From Diospyros lotus (lineage: Eukaryota; Streptophyta; Magnoliopsida; Ericales; Ebenaceae), in NCBI RefSeq assembly GCF_014633365.1, contig NC_068339.1, positions 33,117,316-33,181,315 on the forward strand: a stretch of 64,000 nucleotides of DNA, written 5' to 3'. Shown piece by piece: positions 11,313 through 22,585 of this stretch. The notes beneath the pieces are model-generated. The model was not told the DNA's origin and did not search any database. It was given only the letters and a program-made list of their open reading frames with translations. Both the position numbers and the translations under genes were made by a program. The number at the start of each line of letters is the position of its first letter. Positions within the stretch are counted from its first letter, which is position 1.

Positions 11313-11663
11313 TGATAGGGATGGAATTTAGGGGGAAGGAAACCTACTGCAAATTATAGTGAATAGAAAAGCAGAAAAGCCGTAGGAGAAAGATTCAAGA
11401 GAGAAATATAATTTTCTTCATTCCTCATAATAACTAATACAATTCAAGTGCCTATTAAATAGACTTCAACAAATCCACTAAGTAAAAAAATAGGAAAACA
11501 CTAACAACAAACTAACCCACTAATATCCACTAATATTATCTAAACAGAATAAATAAACTTAAATCAAATAAAATGACCAAGTCTTGACCCACGTAGCCAT
11601 ATCCATATTGTCATCTCCATTTCCTGTGCTAACTGTTTTTATTTCATTTTTTTGCACGTATTA
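11313..11663 (-). repeat. 5' LTR of the TRIM-like element
   Basis: 351-bp copy matching 10491-10841. Its outer end is GCACGTATTA, one base changed from the expected CA, and the target duplication ATCAT follows directly. Confidence 0.92.
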
Positions 11664-11790
11664 ATCATCTCTTTGTATCAAGTGTTATATGTTTCCTAGT
11701 AGTATTGCTAGAAGACTTACTTTGTATAAGTAGGAGGTTGTAAATTGCCTTGAGTTTAAGTGGAGGTTTTAATGAATTTAGAAATTAATA

Positions 11791-12400
11791 TGCCCTGGAA
11801 ATAGCAAATAGTTTGGATATGGAGCAGACCCAAGTGGCAAATCTAGGTCAAATATATATATATGGGTCGAAATAAAAAAAATCCAAGACAAAAAGAGGCA
11901 AGGGAAAGATAAAACAAATTAAAAACCAAGCAATGACTGAGTGGGGTGCACCCCACTCGATCATGAATGGTTTTAGCCTCCGAATATGCACAATCGACCC
12001 ATCTACGACGAAACGTTGGCCAAACAAATGCATTATTGAGCAAACTAAGCAAGGAGAAGGATGAAGGAACCACAAAACCAAGTGGAAAAGCCTCCACTTG
12101 ATCCATGATCGGGTGGGGTGTATGATCGGGTGGGGTACACCCCACCCGATCATACATGTTATTGGCAACCCCAACTCCCAACAAGTTCAAATTTTAAGGA
12201 AGACATCATCAAACCAATATAAGAGAAAGGAATATCATCAAGCCGACATAAGAGGAAGAAAGATCCAAAAAAGATCCAAATAGGGATGCCTCCACTCAAC
12301 CATAACGAAGTGGGGGGTACTCCACCCATTCATCTCCATCAAGGCTCAGCTACCCCATATCCCAAGCCCGACCATGCAATCTGCCACCCCCAGGAGCCTC
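11791..12400. other. Non-coding, with a 36-bp near-perfect inverted repeat
   Basis: No gene. The words CACTCGATCATG and GATCGGGTGGGGT recur at 11950-11965, 12107-12155 and 12305-12330. At 12120-12155 two 17-bp arms (GTATGATCGGGTGGGGT and its complement) are separated by AC. Open frames here on both strands are artefacts of this repeat-rich DNA. Probably part of a decayed LTR word array. Confidence 0.5.
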
Positions 12401-13180
12401 TTTTGTAGCCAAAAGACCCTCCCGGGGCGTTCCACTATATCGTTATGATTAACTTGATTGGAGTCTCTCTTTCCAAGCTAGAAAATATAACAAACTCATA
12501 TACTCCTCGGCCTGTGGAACCAATTCTTGTTCTAGCGCTAGCACCAAATATTATGGAAACGATTCAGGCAATTGAGGCTCTCTAACAAGTTGGAATTGAT
12601 GTTATAGAAAATATCTATTAATCTGATTAGTGAATGCTCACTTATGCTTGTTAAACCCTGAAGACCTTTTAAAACAAGCACGATCCACTTTTGAATGTCA
12701 GACCTTTTATCTTTATAAAGGAAGAATCAAACCATTCGCACTAGGAGTTTCCTCATCTCAAATGCCCAGAATAAGCTGACAACTAAGCTACTTGGGTATC
12801 CCTTGGTTTGTAAAGAACAGGCTCAATGATGGGGCATTACTGGGATGCTTAATGTTCAACAAGTTGGCTTGGACATAGCAACTCGAATGAATACCACTTT
12901 GGCTTACGGGGTTACCAAATTCTCTTCCCCTAAGGTGTAATTAACCTACTTGCATTCATTCCTTCTTGTTTTGCTCCCTTGCCTATTGGGAAAGCGGTCT
13001 TGGGACAAAGACTAAAAGCCCCTTTTCATCATCAAGATGGCTGGATCAAATCCATTTCAATTGATTTTCATAATAATAAGCAAAGTAAAATATGGAAAAA
13101 AGAATTACAAAAATTATTGAATTAAAAAATCATAGGAATATTCTCCGCTATTACGACTACCCAAGCTAATCCACAACCCC
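12401..13180. other. Non-coding, possibly organelle-derived
   Basis: No gene recognised. Base composition is less AT-biased than neighbouring DNA, and it adjoins the nad6 fragment on its right, so part of it may be mitochondrial spacer DNA transferred together with nad6. I cannot confirm this from the sequence alone. Confidence 0.25.
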
Positions 13181-13395
13181 CAACATTCCTAGGCGCAGGG
13201 TAATTTACTCTATACCTAATATTTTGTCTTGTTTTCATTCCTAGTCTTATTTTATTAGTAGCCATGATTGGGGCTATAGTACTGACTATGCATAGGACTA
13301 TAAAGGTGAAAAAATAAGATGTATTCCAACGAAATGCTATTGATTCTAGGAGGACTATAATGAGGAGGATGGTAAACCCACTCACGATTTACTAA
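13181..13395 (+). pseudogene. nad6: Nuclear copy of the mitochondrial nad6 3' end (NUMT)
   Basis: The plus strand encodes the C-terminal part of NADH dehydrogenase subunit 6, a membrane subunit of respiratory complex I normally encoded in plant mitochondria. Recognisable are GNLLYT, then after a one-base loss near 13240, SLILLVAMIGAIVLTMHRT and, after an in-frame TAA, DVFQRNAIDSRRTIMRR ... NPLTIY followed by a TAA at 13393-13395. The frameshift and internal stop show it is a dead nuclear copy. Only about the last 70 codons are present; the left junction is indistinct. The following 300 bp (for example GAAAGCAGCCCTGTCCC) look like plant mitochondrial spacer. The minus-strand open frame at 13122-13385 is a shadow of this gene. 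Confidence 0.88.
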
Positions 13396-13951
13396 TTAAA
13401 TGGCAAGTAGCTTGATATTGGTTCAAATCCAATAGCCTTTTTAGCTTGAAGAAATAGAAAGCAGCCCTGTCCCTTTCCTTTCTAAGCCTGACAACTTAGC
13501 AAGAATTACCTTTATCGTAAAAGATAGATAGCGGGGCTACTTGTTGATTTCCACTCCCTGATTCATAGGGATAACTCGAGATAGGAAAGCATCAAGCAAG
13601 AAAAGGCTTTTACTAAATAAGTTCGATTCTCAAGCAATTTAAAGGAACAACTTTTGCAAGCAATCAAGGTGCAGCTCATTGGCGAAAGAAAAAAAAAAAA
13701 AAAAAAGAAGCAGTAAAAAGTTGAACGTCTTGCCATACTCTATCAAGTAAGTAATAAATTCCTTTTTATCGAAGGACATTTGTAGATAGGCAACCTTTTT
13801 TATCTAATGGAGATAAGACCGAATCCAATCAGATATGCAATCTACTTATAGTCTATAGTATAACCTACCTTACTTTGAATAACCCTAGGATGATTAATGC
13901 AACAACAATCTCCTACGACGGAATTGTTGAGCCAAATTGCTCCAATCAACC
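13396..13951. other. Probable mitochondrial spacer, then AT-rich DNA
   Basis: No gene. The part to about 13690 continues the mitochondrial-looking sequence downstream of nad6. A poly-A tract lies at 13689-13706. I found no tRNA that folds fully, although TTCAAATCC near 13430 resembles a T-arm. Confidence 0.35.
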
Positions 13952-15380
13952 TATTGTGTATTTTGATATTTAACAAAACATAATTTTAGTAAAATTATTT
14001 TTGGTATATTTAAATCCCCTAATAAAATTTTGATATGTCTTATGGTGGAAAACCTATTTTAAGTATTATAGTATTTTGTGTATCAAAATGAACCAAGAAA
14101 TGCTATTTATTCTAAGTAGAAGATTAACGCATTATAAGGGGACATATAAGAAAATATTTTCATTTTAAAAAACTATTTCCTGATATTTTGATAGTTAATA
14201 TTCATTATTGTTAAAATGATTTTTAATGAATTTTTCAAGAAATAGAATGTATGTATTTTGGATGTGGTAAAATCACTAAATCCTGAATTTGTACTAAAAC
14301 TAAAATTTTATTTTCTTATTATTATGGATTTTGATTTTTTAGATATTTTTATTGAATCCAAATGAGGGGTACTTTCTTATTTACATTTATGTATTAAAGT
14401 AGATGGAGGGTAAAATATAAATTAAAGAAAATATAAATATGTTGTAAAGTATACATGTTATGGATTGTATCATCAAGCAACTCTAATTTTTCTAAAAATT
14501 TGAACTAAGAGTCAACTCCTGGTAAGGGGCAATCGACTGTGAGTTATGCAGACTCAAGGTAGTCGAGAGCAGGTTTTGGCCAGTTGACTGAGAGTCAATT
14601 GTAGGCCAATGACAGTCGATTGTCGGCTTCGAGAGTCGACTATGGGTGTCACGGAGTCGACTGCCGGTTAAAATAGTCGGCTTTCAGACTCCAATGATCG
14701 AATTTTTCTAGCCATTACAGATCCGTTGAAAGCTCAAGTATATATATCAAGAAGAGTTTTTTGGAGAAGGCTAATGCATTATGAAGATCTATCATTCTAA
14801 AGCACACCCAAGCTCTCAAGATCTTATTCAAAACAATCCAAGGCTCAAGCTACAAAGATCAATCCATTTGGAGCCCAAGGCAAAGAAAAAGAAGTTTTCT
14901 TCTTGTTGGTAATTCTTGTATCATTTGTATGTTTGCCTTGTAATATTTGCTCTTGTATTCATATCCATATTAGTCCAAATTTGTTGGACATAGGATTGTT
15001 TATTTGTATTAATTGTGAGTGGTATCCTAAAGCCCATTGTAATCTAGGTAGGTTGTATTAGTTTCCAGGGTGAGCTAAGGGGAAAACCTCGGTGCAGCAT
15101 AAAAATTTCCTAGGTGAACTTGTTGGAAAACCTAAATATGGTTATAGTGGAACCTCAAGTGTTGGGTTGACCTTGAGAGAGTAGACGTAGGTGTTAGAGA
15201 TACCGAACCACTATATATCATGTGTTAATATTATGGTTGTTTGTGTATTTATATTGTTATCACTCCCAAACAACATATATATTTATAACAAGTATTTTCT
15301 GTGTATAAGAAAAGGTCAACAGTTTGAAAAGGAAAGAATTCAGTTTAATAAGTTTTTATCACTCAATTCACCCCTCCTCT
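13952..15380 (+). repeat. GTCGAC-family LTR-like repeat, copy 2
   Basis: Begins near TGTGTATTTTGATATTTAAC and ends near ATTCACCCCTCCTCTTGAG. The segment 14100-14420 is homologous, inverted, to 34680-35060. The word array at 14510-14710 contains GTCGACTG, AGTCGACTATG, AGTCGAGAG and CAGTCGATTG about every 25-30 bp. A TATATATATC box lies near 14740. No protein-coding sequence. The CAATTCACCCCTCC end is shared with copy 3 (19037-19050). Confidence 0.65.
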
Positions 15381-15825
15381 TGAGTGGCCATTGTGTGTCA
15401 AAGGACCAACATGAATGCTTTGCCAAAGAAAGGTATTACACCAGCCTTCTCAATAGCCTTTCCAACTTTAGCTATAAGTCAAGTGGAAAAGTAACTAGAA
15501 TCAAATATGTCACGAAAGACTTTTTCTAATAGTCTTGGACAAGGACTGGCTTAGTGAAACGCAACTCAAAACTCCTTATATTCTTTATCAAAATGAACCA
15601 AAAGACGAGAAGTCTATTTGCTATTGGATTTTCTTTCCTTCTAGTGAGCCATCTAAGAGCACATAAACTCACTCACTCAATAAATGCTTTCCTCACAGAG
15701 ATAGGAAAACTCTTAAGATAATAAATTGATTGTTTTAAGAATGCAACATTGGAAATACAAGACTTGCAAACGAGTACGATAACAGTTGCGATGCTCCAAG
15801 GAATGAAATCAATACCACTACAACA
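15381..15825. other. Non-coding flank of the CACTA element
   Basis: No recognisable gene. The 112-aa open frame at 15191-15529 runs across the repeat end and shows no domain. Confidence 0.4.
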
Positions 15826-17398
15826 CACTACAAAAAACTTGATTTTTTGTGATGGTTTTTTTGCTGCGATTTCTAAAACCATCACAAAATACGGTATTTT
15901 GCAGTGGTTTTTTTTAACATTTAGCGATGGTTTTTCGAAATCGCCGCAAAATTCATTAAAAACTTGAATTTAGTGGCGGTTTTCAAAAAACTTGCCCCTA
16001 AATTTAGAAATTAATTAATTAATTAATTAAATCAAATTTTGCGACAATTTTTTAAGAACCGTTGCTAAATTCAAAAAATAAATAAATAATTAAAAAACAA
16101 ACACCGCTAAATTCAGAAAATAAATAAATAATTAAAAAATAAACAGCCACTAAATTTAGAAAATAAATAAATAATTAAAAAATAAAATTGAATTTTGCGA
16201 CGGTTTTTAAAAAATCGCAGTTAAATTCAAATAAAATTAAATAATTAAATAAAAATTAAATTAATATTTGTGACAATTTTGAAAAATTACCGTTAAATTC
16301 AAATAAAGTTAAATAATTAAATAAAAATTAAATTAATATTTGCGGCTATTTTGAAAAACTGTGGCTAAATTCAAATAAAATTAAATAATTAAATAAAAAT
16401 TAAATTAATACTTGCAACGATTTTGAAAAACTGCAGTAAAATAAAATTTTTTAATCAATTTAGCGACGATTTTTAGAAACTACAGCTAAATTCAAAAATA
16501 ATTAAATAATTAAAAAATTATTAAAAAATTAATTTTAAAAAAAATAAAAAAAAACATGCAGCAAAATTTAAATAATTTTAAAATGAAATTTTAAAAAAAA
16601 AATATAAAATCTTCATTTTATTTTATAGAATAAAAAATTAATTTATTTAATTTAATCTAATTTATTTATTTAAAATTATTCCATTATCCTTTTTAAAAAA
16701 TAATCCATTAATTTATGTTTTTCAATTTATTTTTAATTTATATTAAAAAAATATAGAATATAATTCAAAAAATAGAATTGATTTAGTATATAATTTATAT
16801 GCTCGAATATTTAACATTGAGGCTTCACAAGTCAAATGGTTTCGCGCGCACATGCGCGTATAGGAGGTTGCGGGTTTGAATCCAAGGAAAATTAAATTTC
16901 CAGCATGGCCACATAGCGCGCAAAGCTAGGCACGGGCATGTGGGCCCGCACACATGAGCGACCGAGCACTTGGGGCTTGCTGCTTACTTGTGCACTGGTT
17001 ATGGCACGTAAGGCCAGGCGCGGGCGTGTGGGCCCCGTGCACATGAGCGACCGGCTGTTTGGACCTGCCACTTAGTTGTGCACTGGTGCGGTAAATAGCG
17101 GCGGTTTTAAAATTGCCACTAAAATTCAAAAATTTTAAATTTTTTGCAAATTCAATATTTTGTGATTTTTTTACGGCAGTTTCGAAACCACCGCTAAATA
17201 TTTAAAAAATCGTCATTAAATCACTTAGTTTGCAGCGGTTTACAAACCGCCGCAAAAAAATAGTATTTAGCAGTGGTTATTCCAATGGTTGCTGAAAACC
17301 GCCACTAAATACTTTGTGACACTTGATATATGTTAAATTTTTTTAATCGCCGCAAAATGCAAAAAAAACTGTCGCTAAATGCTGATTTTTTTGTAGTG
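15826..17398. mobile_element. Non-autonomous CACTA (En/Spm) element, 1573 bp
   Basis: Terminal inverted repeats CACTACAAAAAA at both ends (15826 and, inverted, ending 17398) with the ACA target duplication (15823-15825 and 17399-17401). Subterminal regions carry many copies of GCGACGGTTTTT/ACCGCCGCTAAA-like words in both orientations, the expected transposase-binding arrays. Between about 16190 and 16440 a unit of roughly 73 bp (GCTAAATTCAAATAAAATTA and following) repeats about four times. No transposase. A GC-rich patch at 16830-17090 looks like a foreign insert (see separate entry). Confidence 0.92.
16830..17092. repeat. GC-rich insert with tRNA-like B box and an internal 85-bp duplication
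   Basis: Inside an otherwise very AT-rich CACTA element. It has GGTTGCGGGTTTGAATCC at 16866-16883, close to a tRNA B box (GGTTCGANTCC), followed by AAATTTCCAGCATGGCC. A segment with GTGGGCCC, CACATGAGCGACCG and CTTGTGCACTGGT occurs twice in tandem (about 16930-17003 and 17013-17089). Similar order (GGTTGCGGGTTCGAGTC, then TTTTTCCAGCCCATGG) is seen at 56865-56932. A SINE or SINE-derived piece is possible. Confidence 0.4.
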
Positions 17399-17938
17399 AC
17401 AATCCCTAACTCTAGATCAACCTGCATCATTGGCAAACTTGTTTGTTTGAGTCAACAAGTACATTCTATACGCTAAAGTAATACAAACAGTTGAAGAAAG
17501 AGATAAGAAGAGGAGAGAAAAAAAAAAAAAAAAAGAGACTTTAATGATGAGATGAGACAAGCCAGAGGAAGAAGAAAGCCAAAAAATATAATGGTCCTTT
17601 CCAACTCCAACTTAAGGACTATACCTCACTCACAGTCATGCTCCACTATTTTGGCAGTTATTGAAGGATTGGGCCTTACTAAAATCCCCAACAAGACTAA
17701 CAAGCCTATGGGGAGAAAAAATTATGTCATATGCCAATTCCATAATACTCATGACCACTCCATTTGACGAATACCACAACTTGATGAATCAAATAGAGGC
17801 TCTAAACAAGGAAGGAAAACTAGGAGAATTTGTGGACATAGAAGCCTAGAAGGATGAAGAAACGAACTAAAATTAAATACTTCTCTATTTTTTGATGTAT
17901 GCAAAAACTTTTACACAAACTACTTACATACTTCTATG
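17399..17938. other. Non-coding
   Basis: No gene recognised. It has an A-rich tract at 17517-17535. Two overlapping short frames at 17552-17849 have no known domain and no supporting context. Confidence 0.4.
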
Positions 17939-19055
17939 TTTTTTGATGTTTTGGTTTTGATGTTTCACAAAATCCCATATGTTATACTTTATCTTATATA
18001 AACAAAATCAATTTCAAGCCAAAATAAAATTACATTCAAAACAACTTATTTCGTTGGCACATTCCCTTAATAGAGATTGGAAAAACAACAACATATGTCT
18101 CTATCACATTTGGCCAAAAGCTTTTCAAAAGTCAAACCTAAAATCGTTGGAGAAATCAAAGCAAATTTATGAAAAACATGAGATAGGTTGTCGACCAGTT
18201 ATATGAACATGTCGATCGTTTAGCCTCAAGTTGTCGACTGGCCATAATAAGTTGTCGACCAGTTGCAAAGTATGATCTATGTAATTTGCTGTCAATCGCC
18301 TCTACATTAGGTCCTGTCGACTGATCTTGGGTAATGGTCAAACACCTTGATTCACCTATCAATTAGTGTTTAAATTTTTGTACTAACCTATTGACCGGTT
18401 CAGTGAACCTGTCGACTCGTTTTTATCACAGGAAATTCCAATAGCTAGTTTTGGAGGGCATTTAATGCACTCCAACTATCTCGAATGATTGAAATTTTGG
18501 CAGCACCCATCCTTTACTATAAACACTTGGTTGGTGCAACACTTATGGAATGAGAGAACATTCATTACAAGTGTCCAACTGCTCACAAGTGCTCATTTTG
18601 GTCTCTTATACTTTAAATTGTCACAATTTCTCTCAAGGTTACTATTTCATTCATTGTTGCTATTTATTTCCAAAGCCTTGTATCACTTGAGAGACATTGT
18701 AATTGAGATGTTTAATTCTCATATTCTCTCCTTTTATTGAAACAATTTTTAGCATTACCTAGCAAGTGCTAGAGAGCCCACAAGTATTGTAGGAGATTGT
18801 ATCATTTAGCACTTTTGCTAGAAAGTCTATCTTATAGATAGGGGGTTCTTTCTTTCAATTAGTGGATTAATTTAAAAATCTTTAGTGAGAAGCACTATAA
18901 ATCATTGTGTTATTCTCTTGCTTGCACTTTCTATTTCATTTATTGCATCAAGTATTTCCTTGATAATTCTCACTTGCATTAAATCATTTTTTTCATAAAA
19001 AGGATTTTGATTTTTTCTCAATTTTTTAAGTGTACCAATTCACCCCCCTTTGGAA
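17939..19055 (+). repeat. GTCGAC-family LTR-like repeat, copy 3
   Basis: Starts near TGTTTTTTGATGTTTTGGTTTTGATG and ends at ACCAATTCACCCCCCTTTGG (19037-19056). The word array at 18185-18420 holds TGTCGACCAG, TGTCGATCG, TGTCGACTGG and TGTCGACTCG. TATAAACACTTGG near 18519 may be the promoter. Same layout as copies 1 and 2; no coding sequence. Confidence 0.62.
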
Positions 19056-19435
19056 GTTCCTAATTATTTTCTATTTTACAAGTCTCTTAAAGATTAGACA
19101 CTAAAAATGAACACTTTTTCTTAACTATAAATTTATTATTATACTTTGACAATAAAAAATAAAATAAATAAAAAATACTTATTTTGCTTTTCCTTTCAAA
19201 AATATTAACTCCATGTGGTAAGGATGATTCCAAAGAAAGAGTAGGGAGCGAGTTGCAATCCCAGTTTACTGATTTTAAAAAATATTATAAAATTCTAATG
19301 TCGCATTTGGTATCCATAATAGGACAAAATTAATGAAAAGATAAAATAATAATGAAATTAAAAACTATTATAGTTATTAACTTAAAATTATACCAATCTC
19401 AACGTTTGATATATCAAAATGTGAATAAAGTATTA
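19056..19435. other. AT-rich non-coding DNA
   Basis: Nothing recognisable between the repeat end and the MULE-like element. Confidence 0.4.
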
Positions 19436-20685
19436 GGAAATTCTGTATACAACCACCCCTTTTGCTCTTCACAACTCTCCACAGCAATATTCAAATATGA
19501 CTAAAATAACTCTAAAGACAAAAGCCATTTTTACCTTCTTATTCTTCTGCTTACTCACCATTCTCCCGAACTCTAGAGTTCACAAGATTTCCTTTTGCTT
19601 TTGGCATGCTATCTCCCGAACTCAAAAGTTCGGGGTTTGTTTCTTTCACTGTAAAGTTTAGAAATTTTAGCTCTTCCCGAATCTAAGAGTTTGGGAGTTT
19701 TTATTCTTCCCAAACCCTAGAGTTTGAGAGTTTTTGCTATTCTCGATTCCCAAGATTCGGGAGTTTTAGCTCTTCCTAAACCTTGGGTTTTGGGAGTTTT
19801 AGCTCTTCTCAAACCCCAAGATTTGGGAAAATTCAAAACTCCTGAATTTTGGGGTTCAAGAGAATTCAAAAATCTCAAATCCTAAGGTTCGGGAGTTTTG
19901 TAGGATGAGATTCATGTTTATTACGGTTGATCTATTTATGTTTCTATCTTTTGTGTTCCTCTAACTGTTCTCGTTGTAATTATTTTTAATTTTTTATAAA
20001 TACGATAATAATCAGGAAAATTTAGAGAATAAAACCAAAATTGATAAGTCATTTGAGTTTGTGTGTTTTTTTTTTTTTTTTTTTTTTTGTCTTATTCCAT
20101 ATTGAATTCTTAATTCTTAACCTTCCTCTTTGAGAATGTTAGGTTGATCAACCAATAGTTACAGAGCACCAAGATCACCAATATTACTGTAAAGAAGAAA
20201 ATGTATCATATAAATACATTTAAGAACAAAAAATCCTAAAATAAATTCAAACATACATGAAGTAGGAGGAGGACAAACAGACTAACAGCCAACACTATAG
20301 CGGCTGTCGGCGACCACAAAGAACACCTAGAAAGGCCAATTTTGGCCGCGATGACTAGGAGCAAGAGGATAACGGACATACAACGAAGAGAGAGAAGACG
20401 GAGATAGACAATGAGGAGTGGGTTTGGGTTCCTGTGCTGTGAGGGGCGAAACGCCTGCCTCTAATTTTGTCATCTTCTGTGATGAACGCCCACCTCTGTG
20501 ATGAAAGCTTAGATCTATGATTTTGTCATCTTTTGAGAAAAAAATAAGTGATTGTGGAATGGCTTTATGCGTTCGGGGATATTTTGAAAACATATTAGCT
20601 GTGCAATTGAGGGTTGTTATGAAGAACAATTATGGAAATTAGCTGTGACGAAGAGCAAAAGTTGTGACTGCATATAGAATTTTCC
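19436..20685. mobile_element. Non-autonomous MULE-like element (1250 bp)
   Basis: Inverted terminal repeats of about 50 bp: GGAAATTCTGTATACAACCA at 19436 and, inverted, GGAAAATTCTATATGCAGTC ending at 20685; both continue with CTTTTGCTCTTC...CACAGC. The flanks TAAAGTATTA (19426-19435) and TAAGTTATTA (20686-20695) agree at 8 of 10 positions, consistent with a decayed 9-11 bp Mutator-type duplication. Long inverted repeats and no transposase fit a non-autonomous MULE. The interior contains a hairpin-rich minisatellite (19560-19905). The 100-aa minus-strand frame at 20327-20629 has no known domain. Confidence 0.7.
19560..19905. repeat. Degenerate minisatellite of hairpin-forming units
   Basis: Eight or so units of about 33-55 bp, each with an inverted pair of the type TTCCCGAA...CTAAGAGTT...TTTGGGAG (CCCGAACTC / GAGTTCGGG), separated by TTTTAGCTC or TTTTATTC. 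Every unit could fold into a short stem-loop. It sits within the MULE-like element. Confidence 0.7.
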
Positions 20686-22585
20686 TAAGTTATTACTTTG
20701 ATTTAGTTGCCCAAAGACTAATTTGTCCTTTTATCCCAATAGATTATAATTATAAAGAAATATATTTTCTATGTGAATAAAAATATGTTTAGATTACATG
20801 AAATATATTTTGTTACCTAAATAATATATCAAAATTTTAAAAAAAATAAATTTGAGAAAAGGTAGAATGGTTAGATTTGTTTATATAGGTAGGGGCAAAA
20901 ATGCCTATATAATCAAAAAATTTAATCTCACTAAGGTGAGATTATCTAGAGGATCATGCTATTTGTATATCAAGAATTACATCTTAGACTACACATGCGC
21001 GCAAATGATTCAAATACTCGTCGCGTCTCACCATCTCATCTCTTTAGATGAGAGATATTTTTATTATTTTAATTACATTGTATAACCCAAGCAATACAAA
21101 TAAGAGTTTCTTATCCAAAACCACCTCATATAACCCCATCAATAAAATTATTTTAAACTTAGTCTGTTTTATTACATGTTCAACGAGATATCAAACATGT
21201 CATTATCATGTCACAAAGTAATACCATATTTTAAATTTTCAATCAAACAGATTGTCAAGGTTGTCACATGCTAAGAAATTATAAATTTTTTTGTGTTAGG
21301 ATCATATCACATAAATAACTAAAATAAAAATTAATGAAAAAATAACTCATAAAAAGTAATATGATTTGAGTCACAACCTTACAGTTTCAGATAATTAATC
21401 ACTGTATATAAAAACTTTGATTATCAATCATGAAACACAACCGAGACTATAATAATGTTCTTTAACTAAATTAGAAGCACCCTATTTATAAGAGCTAAAT
21501 AATGATAATATTAATTATCTAAATAACCATCAAGTAAGAATTATTCGAGAGATTTCCCTTTAGGTATAAGTTGAGCGGTCAGTGTGAATTCGGTGGGTTA
21601 CGAGTTTGATTCTCGTCCTGTGCAAGGGCCAAAGACTCAACCTGTGATTTACCTCTCTAGCATAATCGAAGGTACGAACATTAGAGACCGTGCACTATGA
21701 TCCCAAAAATTATTTGAGAGACTTATTCTCCATCAGATTAATTGTTTCAAACTTCGATTAACTTTTGAGTCATATTGATTGATTGCAAGTTCCCGTTAAA
21801 AGAGAAATACCATCTACCATTTCAGTTCAAGAGTGTAAGTTCAAAGCATTAGAGTAAGCCCCGTTTAGAGTAAGCCCCGTTGCGTTCACCTCTCAAAGAG
21901 TACTAATTTTCCGTTGGCTTTTTTTTTTGGGAGAATCACATTACCTGCGATGAACTTTCAACTAACAAAAATATAACACAAAGCTCTCGGATCCATTGCA
22001 AGTCTCTGATTGATTTTGCTCAAGTAAATCTAATAGCAAATTAGAGAGGGACGATCAATGTTTAGTAACACTAAACAGACGGTATAATAGTGTACCCTAA
22101 ATCTAAGGCAGCTTATAACCATCGAAGTTGTAGTCTAATAATGGATGGTATAATAATGTTGATGAGTCCCAGATCTCGAATTTGAGTTTTGTGGACTTTA
22201 GTGTCTCCCCCACTTGATCCGAGGTGATATAATTTTAACCGAAAAAAATTTATGTATACAATTTACTTCCTTATACACCATCATGAAATATGTGTCACAT
22301 TCAAACCATTTTTCAGGAATAAGTGTCAACATGACAAAATGGGAAAGGAAAATGCAGGAAGATTTAGAAACATGTACCAATTTCATAAATGAATAGAGTC
22401 AACATATGAAATGGGTAACAGGAATGCAGCATGCATGTAAGGTCCTAAAACAAAATCCACATTCATAATAATTTACAAACCTAAAACTTAACTGTAGTTC
22501 CATATAAAATCAAATATTGAACAACAGGATTTCTATTCTCTTCCCTTTTCCTATTTAACTCATCACAAGTTTAAGGACTACCTCT
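20686..22585. other. Intergenic, with a weak SINE-like tRNA module near 21565
   Basis: No gene. At 21566-21620 there is TAAGTTGAGCGGTCAG (A-box-like) and, 35 bp on, ACGAGTTTGATTCTCGT (B-box-like), a spacing seen in tRNA-derived SINEs; no tail or duplication is clear. A 15-bp unit (AGAGTAAGCCCCGTT) is doubled at 21850-21882. The stretch just downstream of the hAT-derived gene (22200-22585) would hold its 3' untranslated region. Confidence 0.35.

Larger units (their letters stand above)
10491..11663 (-). mobile_element. TRIM-like mini LTR retrotransposon (1173 bp), complete
   Basis: Two direct 351-bp LTRs (10491-10841 and 11313-11663) flank a 471-bp interior. ATCAT target duplications lie at 10486-10490 and 11664-11668. 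On the minus strand the 5' LTR is 11663-11313, followed after one base by TGGTATCAAAGCC (an initiator-Met-tRNA-type primer site). The 3' LTR is preceded by AAGGGGGGAGGGA (polypurine tract). The interior holds no protease, reverse transcriptase or integrase. It has a short gag-like start, MDVVPTQIESRLFQVQSTL, on the minus strand, suggesting an internally deleted gypsy-like parent. It must have depended on other elements for movement. The two LTRs differ at a modest number of sites, so insertion is not very recent. Confidence 0.93.
9513..11790 (+). repeat. GTCGAC-family LTR-like repeat, copy 1 (split by TRIM)
   Basis: Starts near TGTTAAG...TTTTGATGATAAAAAAC (9513) and contains a block of degenerate GTCGACAG/TGTCAACC words at 9930-10210. 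It then has a leader-like part with TATAAATACAACCC near 10306 and continues, after removal of the TRIM at 10491-11663, into GTGTTATATG...TTGCTAGAAGAC, which resembles copy 3 near 18790-18850. The order (TTTTGATGAT start, word array, TATA box, tail) is shared by copies at 13952-15380, 17939-19055 and 33345-35240. No open reading frame. The class is uncertain; an LTR of a copia-type element is my best guess. Confidence 0.6.

Noticed and set aside
11843..12190. Minus-strand frames of 108 and 115 aa
   Set aside because: They are shifted translations of the GATCGGGTGGGGT repeat region with no domain.
13425..13445. Possible tRNA T-arm (TTCAAATCC)
   Set aside because: I could not fold a full cloverleaf from the surrounding bases; it is probably mitochondrial spacer or a tRNA remnant.
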